A stretch of DNA of 64,000 nt, taken from the NCBI GenBank assembly GCA_035515795.1, contig DATJAY010000012.1:261756-325755 (forward strand). The letters are read 5' to 3'. The notes beneath the pieces are model-generated. The model was not told where the DNA came from. It made no database searches and was given only the letters and a program-made list of their open reading frames with translations. Positions within the stretch are counted from its first letter, which is position 1, and each line of letters starts with the position of its first letter. Below are positions 44,497 through 54,205 of this stretch, one piece after another. The translations under genes were made by a program, and so were the position numbers. The DNA is from Candidatus Acidiferrales bacterium (GTDB lineage Bacteria; Bacteroidota; Ignavibacteria; Kryptoniales; JAKASW01).

Positions 44497-45338
44497 AAAG
44501 TTCGGACAATGAGAAAATGGGCGAACTCAAAAGAAAGATCATAGAGTCCGTCGGGTTTATCAACAAGCATGTGAAGGTTGAACCGACGGTAGGAATAATT
44601 CTCGGGACCGGACTCGGCGCCCTCGCGGACGAGATTGATAAAAAAACGATAATTGACTACGGAGACATTCCGCACTTTCCTCTTTCGACTGTTGAATCAC
44701 ATCATGGCAAGTTGATTCTCGGACGCATCGGCGGTAAAAATGTGGTTGCGATGCAGGGGCGCTTTCATTTTTATGAGGGCTACACCATGGAGCAGATAAC
44801 TCTGCCGGTCCGTGTAATGAAATTCCTTGGTGCAAAGACTTTGATTGTCTCGAATGCAGCGGGCGGACTCAATCCGAATTTTCGCAGAGGCGACCTCATG
44901 GTCATCGTGGACCACATAAATTTGCTCGGACAAAATCCACTTATCGGCCCGAACGACGATTCTATCGGCCCGCGTTTCCCTGATATGAGCGAGCCGTATT
45001 CAAAAGAGTTGATAAGTATTGCGATGCAGGCTGCGCTCGACAACAAGATCAGAGTCGAGCGGGGAGTGTTCGTCGCTATGACGGGTCCAAGTTTGGAGAC
45101 GAGAGCGGAGTATAGGTTTCTTAGACAGATTGGCGCCGACGCAGTCGGCATGTCGACGGTTCCTGAGGATATCGTTGCCGTTCACATGGGAATGAAGGTC
45201 TGCGGATTTTCCGTCATAACCGACGAGTGTTTTCCTGATTCGCTTGCGCCGGCTGATGTGAACGATATTATCCGAGTTGCGAAGGAAACGGAGCCGAAGT
45301 TGACGAAGTTGATGAAGACAGTGGTTGAGAGAATCTGA
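44493..45338 (+). CDS. punA: Purine-nucleoside phosphorylase
   Basis: Trimeric-type PNP that splits inosine and guanosine with phosphate in purine salvage. The 281-residue protein shows [80 protein letters not shown] and [30 protein letters not shown], which together are the full family signature. GTG 44493 lies within the end of the divIVA-like gene (GTGA overlap). Full length. Confidence 0.95.
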   Translation: MKSSDNEKMGELKRKIIESVGFINKHVKVEPTVGIILGTGLGALADEIDKKTIIDYGDIPHFPLSTVESHHGKLILGRIGGKNVVAMQGRFHFYEGYTMEQITLPVRVMKFLGAKTLIVSNAAGGLNPNFRRGDLMVIVDHINLLGQNPLIGPNDDSIGPRFPDMSEPYSKELISIAMQAALDNKIRVERGVFVAMTGPSLETRAEYRFLRQIGADAVGMSTVPEDIVAVHMGMKVCGFSVITDECFPDSLAPADVNDIIRVAKETEPKLTKLMKTVVERI

Positions 45339-45382
45339 TTGGATGGAATATTGGGATCATGGATCGACGGATGGTTTGGTGA

Positions 45383-45622
45383 ATGGACGGATTTCAAAGT
45401 ATCGGAAAATCGCTTGTCATTATCGGAGGAATTGTTGTCCTTGTCGGACTTTTCCTTATCATGGCAGAAAAAGTTAATGTTCCGTTCCTCGGAAAACTGC
45501 CGGGCGACATCTATATAAAGCGGAAGAATTTCCAGTTTTATTTCCCGATTGTCACGTGCATCGTTCTAAGTCTGCTATTGTCATTTATTTTTTATTTGAT
45601 TTCGTATTTTTCTAAGAGATAA
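45383..45622 (+). CDS. DUF2905 family small membrane protein
   Basis: A 79-residue integral membrane protein with two helices: SLVIIGGIVVLVGLFLIMAEK and, after a conserved loop FLGKLPGDIYIKRKNFQFYFPIVT, a second helix ending LSFIFYLISYF. The LGKLPGDI motif identifies DUF2905. Function is unknown in all known members. It lies in the same operon as punA and ileS with 5 bp to ileS. Confidence 0.87.
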   Translation: MDGFQSIGKSLVIIGGIVVLVGLFLIMAEKVNVPFLGKLPGDIYIKRKNFQFYFPIVTCIVLSLLLSFIFYLISYFSKR

Positions 45623-45627
45623 ACGAA

Positions 45628-48600
45628 TTGATTAAGTTCAAAGAAGTCAGCGACAAAATAAAATATTCTGATCTTGAAAGAGAGATTCTTGAGTTCTGGA
45701 GAAACAATAAAATTTTTGAAAAAAGTGTCGCCGAGCGCGAGGGGAAACCGGGATTCACTTTTTATGAAGGACCGCCGACCGCAAACGGCCGTCCAGGAAT
45801 TCACCATGTACTTGCTCGAACTCTGAAGGATCTGGTCTGCCGTTACAAGACTATGCGGGGGTACCAGGTTCATCGCAAAGCGGGCTGGGACACTCACGGT
45901 CTGCCGGTGGAGATCGAAGTTGAGAAAAAACTAGGTATAAAGCACAAGGACGAGATTGTCAGCTACGGGGTTGAGAAGTTCAACGAGCTCTGTAGAAAAT
46001 CGGTCTTCGAGTACAAAGACGATTGGGAAAAGATGACCGAGCAGATCGGATACTGGGTCGATCTCAACGATGCCTATATAACGTGCGACAACAATTACAT
46101 CGAGTCCGTATGGTGGGCGCTGAAGAAATTCTTCGACGCTGGCATGATATACAAAGGACATAAGATCCAGCCGTATTGCCCGCGCTGCGAGACGCCTCTC
46201 TCATCACATGAAGTTGCATTGGGATACGAAGACGTGAAAGACCCGTCGGTCTATGTCAAAATGAAATTGCGTGATGCTGAGAACACGTTTTTCCTCGTAT
46301 GGACAACCACGCCGTGGACGCTCATATCCAATGTGGCACTCGCCGTTGGAAGCGACATAGATTATGTGAAAGTCGAGCACAAGGGTGAAATCTTGATTCT
46401 TGCAAGAGCAAGGTTGTCGGTACTCGACGGCGATTACTCTATCATCGAGGAGATGAAGGGAAGCAAGCTCATCGGGAAAGAGTACGAGAGAATCTTTGAT
46501 TATATCCCCGTCAACAAGAAAGGATTTTACGTAATCCACGGCGATTTTGTCAGCACGGAGGACGGTTCCGGAATAGTTCACATTGCGCCGGCGTTCGGCG
46601 AGGACGATTACAACGCCGGGCGGGAGCATGACCTTCCAGTCCTCCAGCCGGTCGACAGGAGCGGAAACTTCACAAAGGATGTTACGGATTTCGCGGGCAA
46701 GTTCGTGAAAGATGCCGATCTTGAGATCATTGCCAATCTTAAGCGGCGGAATATTCTTTACAAGAAAGAGACCATCACGCACAGCTACCCGCATTGCTGG
46801 AGATGCAAGACCCCGCTCTTGTATTACGCTCGCGCATCATGGTACATCGCCACGACGAAGTTTGCGGCGAAGATGGTGGATCTGAACAAGCAGATAAACT
46901 GGGTGCCGCCGGAAGTCGGGATCGGAAGGTTCGGCAACTGGCTTGAAGAAAACAAGGACTGGGCTTTATCGCGCGATCGGTTCTGGGGAACACCGCTGAA
47001 TATCTGGGTTTGTCAGAATGAAAAATGCGGACACCTGCAATCCGTCGGGAGCGTGGAAGAGCTAAAGAAGGCGGATCGCTATAATCTCGCGGTTGCCCTC
47101 GCATTGAAGAACGACGAGTTGGATTTGCATAAGCCTTTTGTCGACGCGATCGTCTTGACCTGCGAGAAGTGCGGAGGTGAAATGAAACGGACTCCGGAAC
47201 TCATAGATGTATGGTTCGATTCCGGCTCGATGCCGTTCGCGCAGTACCATTATCCGTTTGATAATGAAGATTGGCTCGAGAAGCATTTCCCTGCGGATTA
47301 TATTTCGGAAGGCATCGACCAGACACGAGGGTGGTTTTACTCGATGCACGCGATTGCAACTTTTCTTTTCGACAGCCCCGCCTATAAGTCCGTCATCAGC
47401 CACGAGTTGATCCTGGATAAAGACGGACAGAAGATGTCGAAATCGAAAGGCAACGTCGTCGATCCGTTCAAAGTAGTTGAAGATTACGGCGCCGATACCG
47501 TAAGATGGTACTTGATTGCTTCCAGCCCGCCGCACAAACCGAAACTTTTCGACGAAAGCGGGCTCGTCGAGGTTCAAAGAAAATTTTTCAGCACGCTTCT
47601 GAATACTTATGCGTTCTTCACCCTGTATGCGAACATCGACGGCTTTACTTATTCCGAACCGAGAATCCCTGTGAGTGAGCGGCTCGAAATTGACCGCTGG
47701 ATAGTCTCAGTGATGAATTCGCTCGTGAAAGATTATTCAACCAGCATGGATGCTTACGACGTCATGAAGGCAGCAAGGGCGGTTTCGGATTTTACTATAG
47801 ATCAGCTTTCAAATTGGTATGTTCGCAGGAGCCGCAGAAGATTCTGGAAAGGCGATATGGCGAAAGACAAACTTTCGGCATATCAGACGTTATATGAATG
47901 TCTGGTCACGGTCGTAAAATCGATGTCGCCTTTTGCTCCGTTCCTTTCGGAAGAGCTTTATAGAAACTTAAACGGAGTTACAAGCCTGGAGCCGCACGAA
48001 TCAGTTCATCTCTCTCGTTTCCCCGAAGTGAATGAGAGTGAGATCGATTCTCAGTTAGAAGAACGTATGGCACTTGCGCAGAAAATAGTTTATCTTGCGA
48101 GGGCAATGCGAGCGAAATCAAACATCAGAGTTCGACAGCCGCTTAAAAGAATCATCGTACCGGTTTCTTCCAATCATGTTCGTGAAACCATTTCGCAGGT
48201 CGAGAGCGTTATTCTCGACGAGATCAACGTCAAATCGATCATGTACGTAGACGACGATTCGGAGTTTATCAGCAAGGGAGCTAAGCCTAATTTCAAATCA
48301 ATCGGTCCGAAGTTCGGCAAGGATGTTAAGGTTGTTGCCGAGCTGATAAAATCCATGAACTCTAAGGATATCAGGGCTTTGGAGAAAGCCGGTTCGATAG
48401 ATTTACATGTCGACAGCAAAGCGTTCCATGTTGTACGAGAAGACGTTGAAATATTCAGTCAGGAACTTTCCGGATTGCTGGTGGAGTCGGACGGAGGCTT
48501 GACGGTTGCACTGGACACAGAGCTTGATGAAGGTCTCAAGCGCGAAGGAATTGCACGGGAGTTCGTGAATCGGATTCAGAATCTAAGAAAAGATGCGGGG

Positions 48601-48813
48601 TTTGAGGTGACAGATAGGATATCCGTGAACGTAGATTGCCCGGCCGAATTCACTGATGCCGTCGAAAAATTATCCGATTATATAAAGTCGGAGACACTTG
48701 CCGTCGATCTTTCAACTGAGTTCCAGGAAGGCGAGTACTCCGAGGATGTTGAAATAGAGAAACAGAAGTTTAAAATTTCATTGAGCAGGGTAAAAAATGC
48801 CGCGAATCATTAA
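45628..48813 (+). CDS. ileS: Isoleucyl-tRNA synthetase
   Basis: A class I synthetase charging tRNA-Ile. The 1061-residue enzyme shows YEGPPTANGRPGIHHVLART (the HIGH-equivalent, here GIHHV), the editing domain (TTTPWTLISNVALAV), DQTRGWFYSMHAIA and GQKMSKSKGNVVDPF with the KMSKS loop. Two CxxC clusters (CPRCETPL, CWRCKTPLL) and two more (CQNEKCG, CEKCGG) suggest bound zinc. The long form with GIHHV is the Bacteroidota-like type. The start is TTG 45628, five bases after the DUF2905 stop. No T-box leader is present. Confidence 0.96.
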   Translation: MIKFKEVSDKIKYSDLEREILEFWRNNKIFEKSVAEREGKPGFTFYEGPPTANGRPGIHHVLARTLKDLVCRYKTMRGYQVHRKAGWDTHGLPVEIEVEKKLGIKHKDEIVSYGVEKFNELCRKSVFEYKDDWEKMTEQIGYWVDLNDAYITCDNNYIESVWWALKKFFDAGMIYKGHKIQPYCPRCETPLSSHEVALGYEDVKDPSVYVKMKLRDAENTFFLVWTTTPWTLISNVALAVGSDIDYVKVEHKGEILILARARLSVLDGDYSIIEEMKGSKLIGKEYERIFDYIPVNKKGFYVIHGDFVSTEDGSGIVHIAPAFGEDDYNAGREHDLPVLQPVDRSGNFTKDVTDFAGKFVKDADLEIIANLKRRNILYKKETITHSYPHCWRCKTPLLYYARASWYIATTKFAAKMVDLNKQINWVPPEVGIGRFGNWLEENKDWALSRDRFWGTPLNIWVCQNEKCGHLQSVGSVEELKKADRYNLAVALALKNDELDLHKPFVDAIVLTCEKCGGEMKRTPELIDVWFDSGSMPFAQYHYPFDNEDWLEKHFPADYISEGIDQTRGWFYSMHAIATFLFDSPAYKSVISHELILDKDGQKMSKSKGNVVDPFKVVEDYGADTVRWYLIASSPPHKPKLFDESGLVEVQRKFFSTLLNTYAFFTLYANIDGFTYSEPRIPVSERLEIDRWIVSVMNSLVKDYSTSMDAYDVMKAARAVSDFTIDQLSNWYVRRSRRRFWKGDMAKDKLSAYQTLYECLVTVVKSMSPFAPFLSEELYRNLNGVTSLEPHESVHLSRFPEVNESEIDSQLEERMALAQKIVYLARAMRAKSNIRVRQPLKRIIVPVSSNHVRETISQVESVILDEINVKSIMYVDDDSEFISKGAKPNFKSIGPKFGKDVKVVAELIKSMNSKDIRALEKAGSIDLHVDSKAFHVVREDVEIFSQELSGLLVESDGGLTVALDTELDEGLKREGIAREFVNRIQNLRKDAGFEVTDRISVNVDCPAEFTDAVEKLSDYIKSETLAVDLSTEFQEGEYSEDVEIEKQKFKISLSRVKNAANH

Positions 48814-48846
48814 CATTGAATCGGGGCGAGTAAAGGAGAACTAGAT

Positions 48847-49359
48847 ATGGCAAAGAAAAAGGCGGCTAAGGGAGCGCGAGCGGTGAAGGCGAAAGCAAGT
48901 AAAAAGGCCGTCGCAAGGAAGAAAAAAGTTCGTCCGGTGAAAGCTGTGGCTTCCCGTTTTGTCGCGGTAAAAAAGGCTATCCCCAAGAAGGGTTTCACGA
49001 AGGATGAGCTTGAGCATTTTCGGGGAATCATTCTTGAGAAAAGAAAGCAGATTATTGAAGAGCTTGAATTAATGAATGAAACTCTGAATGACAATTCAGG
49101 GGGTGATTACTTTGAGGAGAATTCTCCGTATTCTCTCCACATGGAACAGGGGACGGACACGATGGAGAAAGAGAAAAATTATTTGCTTGCGGCGAGACAG
49201 AGAAAGTTCCTCGAATATTTGGACGACGCAATAAAAAGAATTGACCGAAGAGTATACGGATTCTGCCAGGACTGCGGGAAGTTGATCGACAAGGCACGCC
49301 TCGAGGCGGTTCCTCATGCGCAGCTTTGTATTTCATGTAAGATGAAGAGAGGCCAGTGA
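48847..49359 (+). CDS. DksA/TraR-type zinc-finger protein with basic N-terminal tail
   Basis: A 170-residue RNA-polymerase-binding regulator-like protein. The C-terminal domain has a four-cysteine zinc finger, YGFCQDCGKLIDKARLEAVPHAQLCISCK. It is preceded by a coiled-coil region (FRGIILEKRKQIIEELELM, then EKNYLLAARQRKFLEYLDDAIKRI). The N-terminal 55 residues are unusual: Lys/Ala rich like a histone H1 tail (AKKKAAKGARAVKAKASKK). DksA proteins work with ppGpp on RNA polymerase, but the DxxDxA-type tip is not evident, so that role is inference. AAAGGAG precedes ATG 48847. Confidence 0.85.
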   Translation: MAKKKAAKGARAVKAKASKKAVARKKKVRPVKAVASRFVAVKKAIPKKGFTKDELEHFRGIILEKRKQIIEELELMNETLNDNSGGDYFEENSPYSLHMEQGTDTMEKEKNYLLAARQRKFLEYLDDAIKRIDRRVYGFCQDCGKLIDKARLEAVPHAQLCISCKMKRGQ

Positions 49360-49418
49360 CTGCCTTGCCCAAAGCGGCTTCTTCGGAGCATCGTACCACA
49401 TATACATTTCATTAAAGA

Positions 49419-50072
49419 ATGGAGCACCATAATTTGAAGGTACTTTACGTTTCACTTTCGGTTGTGATTGCAGATCAAATCACGAAACTTCTTGTAAGAG
49501 GTGTACAGATCCCTTTTCTCGGAATAAACATCACAGGCATGCCGCTCTATTCGAGCAAATCGATAATTGGGGACTTTCTCAGGTTCACCTACATAGAAAA
49601 TCCGGGTATGGCGTTCGGAATCGATTTCGGTTGGAAATCCTTCTTCGCAATTTTTTCGATCGTCGCCAGCATAGCGATATTTTTTTACTTGTACAAGGTT
49701 CGACAGGAAAGCAAGATCGTGCGGTTTTCTCTCGCGATGATTCTCGGCGGTGCCGTCGGAAATTTGATAGACCGCGTTTTTTACGGTCCTCTATTTGACG
49801 GAACGTCGCTGTTCCACGGCCGCGTCATCGACTTCATAGATTTCGACTTTTTCAACGTAAGCGTTTTTGGATATAATTTTTCCCGATTTCCGGTTTTCAA
49901 TATTGCGGATGCATCGGTCACTATCGGAGTGATAATGCTTCTCATATTCCACAAGCGGACCATCGAAGAATCAGACACAGTCATGGTAAATGACCAGCAG
50001 GCCGAAGGCGCGCCGTCGGGAGAAAACTCAGTTGGACAAACCGGTGAGACTACGGGCTCAGCAAAGGGCTGA
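49419..50072 (+). CDS. lspA: Lipoprotein signal peptidase
   Basis: An aspartyl protease of the inner membrane that removes signal peptides from prolipoproteins, needed for the many lipoproteins in this window. Four helices are present. The catalytic motifs are GGAVGNLIDRVFYG (first Asp) and FNIADASVTIGV (second Asp), with YIENPGMAFGIDF between helices. At 217 residues it is longer than usual (about 160), because of an extra loop near residues 120-140 and a hydrophilic Gly/Thr/Ser-rich C-terminal tail after the last helix. Operon position between dksA-like and rluD-like genes is common. Confidence 0.93.
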   Translation: MEHHNLKVLYVSLSVVIADQITKLLVRGVQIPFLGINITGMPLYSSKSIIGDFLRFTYIENPGMAFGIDFGWKSFFAIFSIVASIAIFFYLYKVRQESKIVRFSLAMILGGAVGNLIDRVFYGPLFDGTSLFHGRVIDFIDFDFFNVSVFGYNFSRFPVFNIADASVTIGVIMLLIFHKRTIEESDTVMVNDQQAEGAPSGENSVGQTGETTGSAKG

Positions 50073-50144
50073 ACGACGGATCGAACGCGGTACCTGGATC
50101 TCAGGAAATCGGATCTTCTATATAGTACATATCCCGAAGGGATC

Positions 50145-51152
50145 ATGCCGTTGGCAATTCGGAAAGTTGAATTCATCGTCGCCCCCGGGCAGAAGAAAGA
50201 GCGGATAGACAAATTCCTCTCCGCCCAGCTTGAAGGCTCAAGCCGCGCAAAAGTACAAAAGTATATTGACGATAGCCGCGTCCTTGTAAATGGAGAACCC
50301 GTCCGCGCCAGCTATAAGATATTACCCAATGACGCGATCGTCGTAAACATTCCCACCTCGGCTCCTCTTGGCAGAGTCACGCCTGAAGAGATTCCACTCG
50401 AAGTGGTGTACGAAGATGAATATCTGGTCGTCGTCAATAAGGCTGCGGGAATGGTCACGCATCCGGGCCACGGTAATTGGAGCGGCACACTCGCGAACGC
50501 GCTCTTGTTTCATTGTAGCAGGCTTTCAACTTTGAACGACCCTGCGATGAGGCCTGGGATAGTCCATCGCCTCGATAAAGATACGAGCGGGCTGATCGTA
50601 GCTGCTAAAGACGACGCTACTCACGCCTCGCTCGCAAGACAATTCGCTGACAGGACGATCGAAAGAGAATACTGGGCGCTGGTCTGGGGAAAACTCTCCA
50701 GCAAACGCGGCCTCATCGAGAGCATGATCGCGCGGAGCAAAAGTGACAGGAAAAAATTTGCGGTTGTGGAAGATGAAGATGATGCCAATGGAAAATTCGC
50801 CGCGACGGAATATGAAGTGCTCAAGGAGTTCAAATTCCTTACCCTCGTCAGGCTGAAGCTCAGGACGGGCCGCACGCATCAGATCCGTGTCCACTTTTCT
50901 CACATCGGTCACTCTGTTTTCGGAGACCCGACATATCATGGCCGCCGGATCAACTACGGTCCAAATGGATCTTCCCGGGACGAGTTGACGCCACGGCACA
51001 GGCAGGAAGTTTCTAACCTTCTCAAGATTATGGACCGGCAGGCGCTTCACGCGAAAACTCTCGGATTCGTTCATCCTGCAACGAAGCAATTCATGCACTT
51101 CGACTCCGATTTGCCGGAAGATTTTAAAGAAGTACTCGAACAAATCAGCTGA
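50145..51152 (+). CDS. RluD-family pseudouridine synthase
   Basis: A 335-residue RNA-modifying enzyme. An N-terminal S4 RNA-binding domain (ERIDKFLSAQLEGSSRAKVQKYIDDSRVLVNGEPV) is followed by the catalytic domain: EYLVVVNKAAGMVTHPGHGN and GIVHRLDKDTSGLIVAAKD, the latter with the nucleophilic Asp, then RTGRTHQIRVHFSHIGHSVFGDP. This is the RluD/RluC/RluA family; the rRNA target is most likely helix 69 of 23S rRNA if it is a true RluD, but this cannot be decided by eye. Conserved C-terminal LHAKTLGFVHP is present. It follows lspA, a standard pairing. Confidence 0.9.
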   Translation: MPLAIRKVEFIVAPGQKKERIDKFLSAQLEGSSRAKVQKYIDDSRVLVNGEPVRASYKILPNDAIVVNIPTSAPLGRVTPEEIPLEVVYEDEYLVVVNKAAGMVTHPGHGNWSGTLANALLFHCSRLSTLNDPAMRPGIVHRLDKDTSGLIVAAKDDATHASLARQFADRTIEREYWALVWGKLSSKRGLIESMIARSKSDRKKFAVVEDEDDANGKFAATEYEVLKEFKFLTLVRLKLRTGRTHQIRVHFSHIGHSVFGDPTYHGRRINYGPNGSSRDELTPRHRQEVSNLLKIMDRQALHAKTLGFVHPATKQFMHFDSDLPEDFKEVLEQIS

Positions 51153-51335
51153 TACCTCCCATCTGAAATCATCGCGACCTCCTTTTTATTGCAAAAACTT
51201 TTTGGATTGCATTTGCACTTGACGGCTTTGTAAAATAAATTGGAGACCGAAAGTAAAGGGGGCGTTAACATGGTACAGATGACAAGGTTGATGTCCAAAT
51301 TGACCTGACAGCCCCATCTAAAAAGGAGGAGGCTG

Positions 51336-51707
51336 ATGAAACTTGTTCTTCATGAAATCGAGCTCAGCGCTGACGATGTCGAAGCCGGCGAAAAGTTTTA
51401 TAATGAACTGCTTGACCTTCGGATCAGACAAGATCAGAAAGATCTTAAGGTCTTTGACTCGGGCGCACAAGGATTGAATTTCGATATCTCTATTCATAAA
51501 ACAGGTAAGACATCCGTATCATTTCTCACAGACGACCTCGATGCTGTAACGGAAAAGCTTAAATCGCATGGCGTGCAGTTCGATTGTCCTTGCGCGACCC
51601 ATCCCGGCATGAAATCCATGATTCTCACCGACCCGGATGCACATTGTGTAGTCATCAATACACCTACCGATTCTTCACCCGATTGGCTCAAGAAAATAGT
51701 CGGTTGA
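51336..51707 (+). CDS. VOC/glyoxalase superfamily protein
   Basis: A 123-residue protein of the vicinal oxygen chelate fold. It starts KLVLHEIELSADDVEAGEKFYNELLDLRI and closes with MKSMILTDPDAHCVVINTPT, the two babba halves. One likely metal-binding His is in the first strand (VLHEIELS), but the usual Glu/Gln ligands are not clear, so metal dependence is uncertain. A very strong Shine-Dalgarno (AAAAAGGAGGAGG) lies before ATG 51336. Substrate unknown. Confidence 0.8.
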   Translation: MKLVLHEIELSADDVEAGEKFYNELLDLRIRQDQKDLKVFDSGAQGLNFDISIHKTGKTSVSFLTDDLDAVTEKLKSHGVQFDCPCATHPGMKSMILTDPDAHCVVINTPTDSSPDWLKKIVG

Positions 51708-51725
51708 CTAATAAGGAGCAAAACA

Positions 51726-52202
51726 ATGCAAGCACTTAAGAAACTCTATCCGATTCCGATCATTGCTTTACTATTTCTTTTCCCCGGATGCAGCCGAACT
51801 ACGTTCGATGCCGATGTCGATGGTGTTCCGATGAACGCTTCTGCCGCTGGGGCACGATATGATGGCGGTCGGCTTGATATCGGTTACAGGCGATACGAGC
51901 CGGATACAGCTGGAATTTTAATTGAAATTAATGCTAAAGGGCCAGGGACATTTGTATTTAATGACGACGATCCTAAGACGGGAAACGGCGCGGCCTATTT
52001 CCCCTGTGCACACTCGGATAATTCCAATGACACTGTTTTTGCTACGAATAGTCATGCGACAGGCACCGTGACGATTAGTGGTTTAGACATAGAGGAGAAG
52101 ACTGTGTCGGGATCATTTCAGTTCCAGGCGTCTCAGATTGCCCCGCATGGCTCGAAGGTTGTCAATATCAAAGGCTCATTTGAAAATGTGCCGCTGGAAT
52201 GA
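51726..52202 (+). CDS. Predicted lipoprotein of unknown function
   Basis: A 158-residue predicted lipoprotein: signal PIPIIALLFLFPGCSR with Cys22 as lipid site. The mature part is beta-rich with repeated Gly/Thr turns (TAGILIEINAKGPGTFVF, ATGTVTISGLDIEEKTVSGSF), reminiscent of DUF6252-like envelope lipoproteins, but I would not name a family. It overlaps the MauE-thioredoxin gene by four bases, suggesting a joint function in the envelope. AAGGAG precedes ATG 51726. Confidence 0.68.
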   Translation: MQALKKLYPIPIIALLFLFPGCSRTTFDADVDGVPMNASAAGARYDGGRLDIGYRRYEPDTAGILIEINAKGPGTFVFNDDDPKTGNGAAYFPCAHSDNSNDTVFATNSHATGTVTISGLDIEEKTVSGSFQFQASQIAPHGSKVVNIKGSFENVPLE

Positions 52203-53080
52203 CATTGAAAATAAAATTCCAGCATATCGCGGCATTATTGGTCGGCTGTTACTTCATCGTCTCCTGTGCAGGGAAGATTCTTGGTATCGAACAATTCGTG
52301 GAAACTTTCCAGAGCTACGGTCTGCCGTCGTTCCTCACACCAGTCGCAGTTGCAATTCCGCCGTTGGAGTTAATTCTCGGCTTTCTTATTATCCTTCCCG
52401 CGACGAGGAAGATCGCGAGCGGCATCGTGTTCCTTCTCCTCATAATTTTCACCGGTGCTTTCTCTTATGCTCATTTCTTCAGAGGAGTGGAGCAATGCGG
52501 CTGCTACGGCAGGTTTGCCTTCCTCGACAAAAACTTTTCGCAGCTTCTCGCCGTCAACGGTGCACTCATGATTCTTTCGGCGATTCTCTTCGCGATGTCG
52601 ACAAAGAAACCACTTCTTCACCGCGGAAAGATTTTGGTGGTTGCTGTCACCGTCGCTTCCGTCGCTGGTGTCGTCTCGGCGGAACTTGTCGGACGCGGAG
52701 GAACAGACGAAAGATCTGTATATGCTCAGATCATCACGACCGGCAATGACTCCACATATGCGTTGTTCTTTTACGAGATGGACTGTCCGCATTGCTGGAA
52801 CGCACTCGGAAATGTCGAAGGGCTGCAGAGCAGTAAGGTGGTCGACAGAGTTATCGGTTGCACCTTCGGCACGGATTCAAGTTTAACGAATTTCGAACGC
52901 ACCTTCCATCCGAACTTCGTCACACATTTGATTCCGGTGGAAAATTTTTTTGAATTGGTTCGTTCTGTTCCGTCAATCGAATTTGTTAAGAATGATTCCA
53001 TTATCTACAGCGATGAAGGCGATATAAGGTTACCTTTATGGTACGCCCAGCATGTGTTCAAGGAGAGGGCAGGATATTGA
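52199..53080 (+). CDS. MauE/DoxX-like membrane protein with periplasmic thioredoxin-like domain
   Basis: A 293-residue protein. The N-terminal half has four helices of the MauE/DoxX type (FIVSCAGKILGIEQF, then PLELILGFLIILP and AFSYAHFFRGVEQCGCYGRF) with a conserved CGCYG. The C-terminal half, after helix four, is a thioredoxin-like domain facing the periplasm with YEMDCPHCWNALGN, a CPHC redox motif. The fusion resembles MauE- or VKOR-thioredoxin fusions and suggests a role in disulfide formation or reduction; electron donor and target are unknown. ATG 52199 overlaps the lipoprotein stop by four bases. Confidence 0.75.
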   Translation: MTLKIKFQHIAALLVGCYFIVSCAGKILGIEQFVETFQSYGLPSFLTPVAVAIPPLELILGFLIILPATRKIASGIVFLLLIIFTGAFSYAHFFRGVEQCGCYGRFAFLDKNFSQLLAVNGALMILSAILFAMSTKKPLLHRGKILVVAVTVASVAGVVSAELVGRGGTDERSVYAQIITTGNDSTYALFFYEMDCPHCWNALGNVEGLQSSKVVDRVIGCTFGTDSSLTNFERTFHPNFVTHLIPVENFFELVRSVPSIEFVKNDSIIYSDEGDIRLPLWYAQHVFKERAGY

Positions 53081-53234
53081 CGGGTCCTTTGCGAAGCAGC
53101 CGCGTCGTGCAGGCAAAATGTGTGAATGCGCTTGCATCCGAGAATTAGAGTCGCGGGTTATTAAAAAAATTTCTTTCGCTGATTATGCAGACTTCGTGTG
53201 CACTCAGATGAGCGAAGCACGAAAGTTTTTGAAG

Positions 53235-53963
53235 TCACATAGTCCGCGAAACGTCGCTCTGAATGTGGGAAACGGGATCATGAGAGATCGAGCCATTGCC
53301 CGATTTCTTGTCTTTGAACAGCGTGTGACCCTTCACCAGCCATGAAACACCGAATGAAATAAGAGCGATCGATTCGAGTATAAGAACCGGGTATGCTTTC
53401 GAAAGAAATGTGTGTGTTAGGAATGCAATGTAAATGACCATGCATACAACCGATGACAGCATTATGATACCGCACACGGTGTACACCACATTGCGCATTC
53501 TCTTCTCCCGGCTCGGGTGGCCACTATGTTTCGTAAAAAGGAATATCGAATTGAAAGCCAGCAGCAGCAGGAACAAAATCGAAAATCCCAGATGGAGATA
53601 CTGCGAGATGTCGTCTGGAATAAGAAATATTCCGACCCGAACAATTTTCCCGGAAAAAGTCGAAGCAGGAAACGCGACAATTCCCAACGCAAGCACTCCA
53701 CTCGTATTTGTTATGATGTTATCAATTGTCTCATATCCCTTATACGAAATAAGGAACAGCGATACGCCGCACAAAAGCCCGACGAAGAAATCGCGTACGT
53801 TCGTATAATAATAGCCACTGAGAGATCCCATTATGACGAGTCTGCCGTGAATGGAACTTCCTAGGACGACGATGAAAGGGAGCGCTATCCCGAGGAGACC
53901 GATCATGCGGCGCATCGTCAAATAGGAGACAATAAGACTTCTATTTCCACCTGTCTGTTTCAT
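53235..53963 (-). CDS. Predicted seven-helix membrane protein (DUF998-like)
   Basis: A 242-residue hydrophobic protein with about seven membrane segments. Recurring features are MRRMIGLLGIALPF, GSLSGYYYTNVRDFFVGLLCGVSLFLISYKGYE, SGVLALGIVAFPA and PDDISQYLHLGFSILFLL. The pattern YYT-x-RDFFVG...YKGY is what I associate with DUF998-like proteins, but the match is by eye only. It runs against the MauE-like gene, leaving a 154-bp convergent gap. Function unknown. Confidence 0.6.
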   Translation of the reverse strand: MKQTGGNRSLIVSYLTMRRMIGLLGIALPFIVVLGSSIHGRLVIMGSLSGYYYTNVRDFFVGLLCGVSLFLISYKGYETIDNIITNTSGVLALGIVAFPASTFSGKIVRVGIFLIPDDISQYLHLGFSILFLLLLAFNSIFLFTKHSGHPSREKRMRNVVYTVCGIIMLSSVVCMVIYIAFLTHTFLSKAYPVLILESIALISFGVSWLVKGHTLFKDKKSGNGSISHDPVSHIQSDVSRTM

Positions 53964-54205
53964 GGCGACGGTTATTGTCTAAATCGTTTTTGGGTCATTA
54001 TATTTGACTCTTAAGAAAGCAACGTCGAATATTCAATTTTGTTCATTTGATCCATATTGCAGCTCTAATTTACGAATTTCGTTATCATAGTTTTGATCCA
54101 AAGAAAATTTCCCTTCATGAGATATTCCTCTGATGGTCCATCATCATTATTAAAACCTCATGGCATGGTGATGCGCGACTAATAACACTCACGGTTGTGC
54201 TTCGA

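Noticed and set aside
52138..52749. Plus-strand frame of 203 codons
   Set aside because: It runs in a different frame through the lipoprotein and MauE-like genes, both of which have clear signals and motifs; the frame gives an Arg/Ser-rich product.
53052..53345. Plus-strand frame of 97 codons between convergent genes
   Set aside because: It overlaps the ends of two better genes, has no Shine-Dalgarno and shows no motif.
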